Shown: piece by piece, positions 61,251 to 64,000 of the stretch
Position numbering within the stretch: position 1 is the first letter of the stretch
Layout: each line of letters starts with the position of its first letter
From: Brachymonas sp049977365
Lineage (GTDB): Bacteria; Pseudomonadota; Gammaproteobacteria; Burkholderiales; Burkholderiaceae_C
Direction of reading: 5' to 3'
Length of the DNA stretch: 64,000 nt
Assembly (NCBI RefSeq): GCF_049977365.1
Contig: NZ_JBNGEN010000001.1
Span: 755,556 to 819,555, forward strand
The notes under the pieces: model-generated
Told to the model about the DNA's origin: nothing
The model's input: only the letters and a program-made list of their open reading frames with translations
Databases searched by the model: none
Translations under genes and position numbers: made by a program

Positions 61251-61931
61251 TCAATTCCGATAGAGTTCCTGGGTCACGGCCTGAATGTCCTCGCGGGGGC
61301 CGAAACCTATGGCGGTGATGCGGTACACCACCTGGCGGCAGGCTGTGCTGGCATCGGTGCACATGCCCAGATCAGGGATGGCCTCCAGGACATAGCGCGG
61401 GGCCCGTGCGGGCTCCGATCCGTTGAACACGGTGCTGCTGTTGCCAGCGGCAAAGGTGCGACCGGTATAGGTGCCGAAGGCGACACTGTGTGCCGCGCTG
61501 CTGTCATCGAGAAAATCCACGGTAAGCCAGGCGGGCTTGCCCGACTGGGCCAGCTGGCAGAGTCCGACCTGATTGGCACCGTCGCTGGACGATCCGCAGC
61601 CGCTCACGAAAAGGCTGGTGTTGACCTGCTGCACGCCCAGAATGGCACTGCGGTTGCCTGTGATGGCGCCACTGCTGGCATCGGGACCATGAATGTCCAT
61701 TTCGGCATCGAGCAGGGCCGCCTCGGAGGCCTGCCACGCGATCTGCATGTCGCGGTCGTTGCGGGCGCTGCGCTCTGCCATCAGCGTCAGCCGCGCAGCG
61801 GCAGCCCCCAGGATGGACACGATGACGAGGAGCAGCAGCACCACGATGAGGGCCACCCCGCGCTGGGACGTACCGCCTCTGCGGGGAGCGGCATGGGTGC
61901 GCCGAGGCATGGAAGCGAAGATGCGTGACAT
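61251..61931 (-). CDS. pilX: Type IV pilus assembly protein PilX
   Basis: Minor pilin of 226 aa. It has a basic N-terminus ending near GGTSQRG, then VALIVVLLLLVIVSILGAAAARLTLMAERSARNDRDMQIAWQASEAALLDAE, the PilX N-terminal helix, which unlike other pilins lacks Glu5, having Val-Ala-Leu-Ile after the Gly. The C-terminal half is a small globular domain with CGSSSDGANQVGLC and CTDASTAC cysteine pairs. Its start overlaps the pilW stop as TGATG. Together with PilV, PilW and PilY1 it forms the tip complex that primes pilus assembly. Confidence 0.92.
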   Translation of the reverse strand: MSRIFASMPRRTHAAPRRGGTSQRGVALIVVLLLLVIVSILGAAAARLTLMAERSARNDRDMQIAWQASEAALLDAEMDIHGPDASSGAITGNRSAILGVQQVNTSLFVSGCGSSSDGANQVGLCQLAQSGKPAWLTVDFLDDSSAAHSVAFGTYTGRTFAAGNSSTVFNGSEPARAPRYVLEAIPDLGMCTDASTACRQVVYRITAIGFGPREDIQAVTQELYRN

Positions 61932-62998
61932 CAGCGACCTCCCTGATCGTTGCGGAGATGGATGGTGAAGGTCACCACCTGGCGCAGCCTGCCGTCGGCT
62001 GGGGCACTGAACTGGCTGTTGATGTTGCCCGAATCGACGAAAGCGGAACCGGTGGCAGCGGCGGCCCCCGATTTGGCGGCTCCGAAGGGATACAGCGTCT
62101 GGGTCTGGGGCATCTCGACAGCCCCCGCATCGGAACGGAGGATCATGCCGATCCGGATGCTGCGCACCCTGCGCCAGTTGGCGGCCGTGAGAGTTCCATC
62201 GGGATCGGCAGGAACCACCATCTGGTCTGCGGTCAGGTACCGCTTGGGCACACTGTCCAGAGGTGCTGAGGCCGCTGTGGCGGGAGCCGTATTGGGTGTG
62301 ACACCGCTGTCCACGCCGTAGAGCACCTTGAACAGCTCCACACCCCGAATCAAGGGATAATTTTTATAAGGAGCCAGGCCGTTGGGAGAACGCGCGCAGT
62401 ACAGCGTGGGTTCGCCCGTGGCATCTGCATTGACGCTGAACGCGCTGACGTAGTTGTCTTTCGCACTGCTCGGGGCAGTGGCCGGTGCATAGCCGAAGCA
62501 ATCGATCATGGACTGATCCGTGTCAGGGGAGCCCGTGGTCGGCAGGGACGATGCCGGCTGAAACCGCATGATGAGCACATCGCTGCCGTAGCCGACACTG
62601 GTGCTCGTCAGGCTGGTGGAGGTGGTGAGATCCGTCATGCTCGGGAATGCATTGCTGAAGCCGGTGATGGGCGGTGGATAGTTGGTGGTGATCGACGCGT
62701 CGTTGGGATCGGTCACGGTGGCGAAGGCCACGTCCTTGAAGCCGGACTGCACCCCGATGCGGTCGAGTGCCAGCACGGCAAAGCGTGCGTTGTCGCGCAG
62801 CTGCGAGGCGGCATCGGTGGCGGTGAAGCCGTTGCGTGCCACAAGCAGTGCCGCCACGGCTGCCAGCACCACGAGGAGGCCGATGACCATGGACACCATG
62901 AGCTCGATGAGCGTGAACCCGCGCGTGCGACGCCCTGCACGGGTCAGCGCCACCGCAGGGGCACGATGGCAATAAGGGAAGACGAAGGTCTGTTGCAT
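61931..62998 (-). CDS. pilW: Type IV pilus assembly protein PilW
   Basis: Minor pilin of 355 aa. The prepilin site is RTRG-FTLIELMVSMVIGLLVVLAAVAALLVAR; the leader before cleavage is about 27 residues, much longer than the 5-7 of type IVa pilins. It continues with SQLRDNARFAVLALDRIGVQSGF, typical of PilW, and a globular domain with few Cys (CFGYAP, LYCAR). The C-terminal strand VVTFTIHLRND is common in the family. It lies 12 bp after pilV and overlaps pilX by a TGATG junction. Confidence 0.92.
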   Translation of the reverse strand: MQQTFVFPYCHRAPAVALTRAGRRTRGFTLIELMVSMVIGLLVVLAAVAALLVARNGFTATDAASQLRDNARFAVLALDRIGVQSGFKDVAFATVTDPNDASITTNYPPPITGFSNAFPSMTDLTTSTSLTSTSVGYGSDVLIMRFQPASSLPTTGSPDTDQSMIDCFGYAPATAPSSAKDNYVSAFSVNADATGEPTLYCARSPNGLAPYKNYPLIRGVELFKVLYGVDSGVTPNTAPATAASAPLDSVPKRYLTADQMVVPADPDGTLTAANWRRVRSIRIGMILRSDAGAVEMPQTQTLYPFGAAKSGAAAATGSAFVDSGNINSQFSAPADGRLRQVVTFTIHLRNDQGGR

Positions 62999-63010
62999 AA
63001 GCTGTTCCCT

Positions 63011-63694
63011 TCAGTCCGCATGCCCGGCCGTGACCGGAAAGATCAGCCAGGGCCTGCTGGTGGTGGCCGTGGCGGAGAGCAGCCGGCTGGTGCCGGTCTG
63101 GGTGGAATCGGTGGACAGACGCGACCAGCCGATCTTGATGTAGTTGACCGGATTGGAGGTGCCGCTGTTGGTGCATGTCCATTGCGGCTTGCCGGAGCTG
63201 TCATACGGCGCATCGTCACGGCAGATGACCACGCGCGCGCCCGGCAGCGCGGCATCGACGCGGGCCAGCCATTCGGTGAGCTCGGCACGGGCAATCTCGG
63301 TGTTGTCCGCGCAGTTGTGATTGGCCACGGCCAGACAGTAGGACGTGGTGGACGGCGCCAGAGGGCTGCTGCTGTAGTCGCCCAGATAGGGATTGGCAGT
63401 GCCGGACTGCACTGCCACAGCCTTGTTGCCGCGCATCATCTCGGCCATCTCGCGGGCCAGGTCTGCCGCCGTGGACTGCAGGCGTGCATCCCGGTTGCTC
63501 TGCAGCGAGGCGAACTGCATGCCCACCATGCCCAGAAGGCCGATGCTGAGCACCAGAATCGCGATCAGCACCTCGATGAGGCTGAATCCGCGTTCCTGTC
63601 GCCGCGATCCGTGGCGCTGCAGCCTCCGGACGCACCGCAGGCCATGGCAATCGATTGAAACGGTTGTATCCATACCTTGCATGGTAGGGACCAT
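63011..63694 (-). CDS. pilV: Type IV pilus modification protein PilV
   Basis: Minor pilin of up to 227 aa, the first gene of the operon. The cleavage site is RQERG-FSLIEVLIAILVLSIGLLGMVGMQFASLQSNRDARLQSTAADLAREMAEMMRGNK, a classic PilV start. The leader before the site is about 36 residues from the first Met, or ~29 from a Met at 63673; neither start has a good ribosome site, so the true start is open. The C-terminal domain has Cys pairs (YCLAVANHNC, VICRDD, WTCTNSG). It probably carries the operon promoter upstream, in 63695-64000. Confidence 0.9.
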   Translation of the reverse strand: MVPTMQGMDTTVSIDCHGLRCVRRLQRHGSRRQERGFSLIEVLIAILVLSIGLLGMVGMQFASLQSNRDARLQSTAADLAREMAEMMRGNKAVAVQSGTANPYLGDYSSSPLAPSTTSYCLAVANHNCADNTEIARAELTEWLARVDAALPGARVVICRDDAPYDSSGKPQWTCTNSGTSNPVNYIKIGWSRLSTDSTQTGTSRLLSATATTSRPWLIFPVTAGHAD

Positions 63695-64000
63695 GATGAC
63701 GAATCATGAACCGTCTGTCGGCGCTGAACTACCGCCTGTCGGAAAGAAGACCGAATGCGCAGAAATGCACGGTGCAGACGCAAAAGGCTGGATGGGGATG
63801 GCTCGCGGGATGCAGCCGCAGCGCCGTGAGGCCGCACTCCGAAGTGCTACGCTCCGGTGCCTCACAGGTCACAGAAGGGATGTGAGGTGCTGCCCCGTGC
63901 GACGCAGAAAGGCCCGGACCGGACCCACGCGACGGGACCTGCTTGCGTACTGCCGGAAAATCTCGAACCATCCAGTGGGTTCATGGATGGCAAAGTGCTC
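63695..64000. other. Upstream region of the pilus operon, no gene seen
   Basis: The last 306 bp of the window contain only short frames on both strands, none with family features. It should include the pilV promoter reading leftward, but I see neither a convincing sigma-70 pair nor a sigma-54 element. Confidence 0.4.

Noticed and set aside
1..64000. tRNA, rRNA, insertion sequences, prophage, CRISPR arrays
   Set aside because: I looked for tRNA T-loop patterns, transposase motifs, terminal repeats and evenly spaced direct repeats while reading and found none; a covariance-model search could still find a small RNA.

Overview
The window is GC-rich chromosomal DNA (roughly 60-65 % G+C by eye) from a betaproteobacterium, most likely order Burkholderiales. 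The evidence is gene content and order: xseA / exbB-exbD-lpxK-Trm112-kdsB, asd-fimV, rimO with the PHB regulator phaR, glnA with glnL-glnG, a DUF3579 protein, and the short second-type IF-1. I cannot name the genus. I saw no rRNA, tRNA, insertion sequence, prophage or CRISPR array. Codon use is uniform except for one AT-rich block inside pilY1.

Layout. 1-2131: end of a branched-chain amino-acid ABC permease pair (livM partial, livH) and a ~0.9 kb region without genes. 2132-6046: a DUF3579 protein and a phosphonate/phosphite-type transporter (phnD-phnC and a fused double phnE). 6322-8622: an ECHDC3-like crotonase that lacks both catalytic glutamates, divergent from the CCA-adding enzyme. 9126-11422: an OmpR-type regulator and QseC-like kinase. 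11448-15739: MidA-type methyltransferase, pteridine-reductase-like SDR, folB, ttcA and a histidine phosphatase. 15787-20245: a strong-looking promoter and structured leader before infA, then prfC, lemA and an M48 protease. 20267-28937: the tetrathionate respiration locus, with ttrBCA on the minus strand and ttrSR divergent, sharing a short intergenic region that carries a dyad operator candidate. 28976-31382: RNase AM-like PHP phosphatase, YciO and an M50 protease. 31598-34796: an orphan LuxR-type regulator and an FUSC membrane protein. 34826-37491: rimO, phaR and a HugZ-like protein. 37597-42734: nitrogen control genes glnL, glnG and glnA, with NtrC boxes and a sigma-54 promoter. 43067-44926: a CinA-type MoCF protein and an EI24 membrane protein. 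45100-49490: asd, preceded by a possible attenuating leader, and fimV. 49707-55627: sodB, xseA, a DnaA-box cluster, exbBD, lpxK, Trm112 and kdsB. 55725-63694: a type IV pilus minor-pilin operon, pilV-pilW-pilX-pilY1-pilE-fimT.

How the parts work together. TtrS senses tetrathionate and TtrR should drive ttrBCA, whose product passes electrons from quinol to periplasmic tetrathionate. GlnL/GlnG should control glnA through sigma-54. FimV and the pilV-fimT operon both serve type IV pili, used for twitching and adhesion. LpxK and KdsB supply lipid A and Kdo for LPS. The most interesting non-coding signals are the leader peptide with alternative stems before asd, the NtrC box that also reads as a terminator beside glnA, the oriC-like DnaA boxes between xseA and exbB, the TtrR operator candidate, and the low-GC mosaic block in PilY1.
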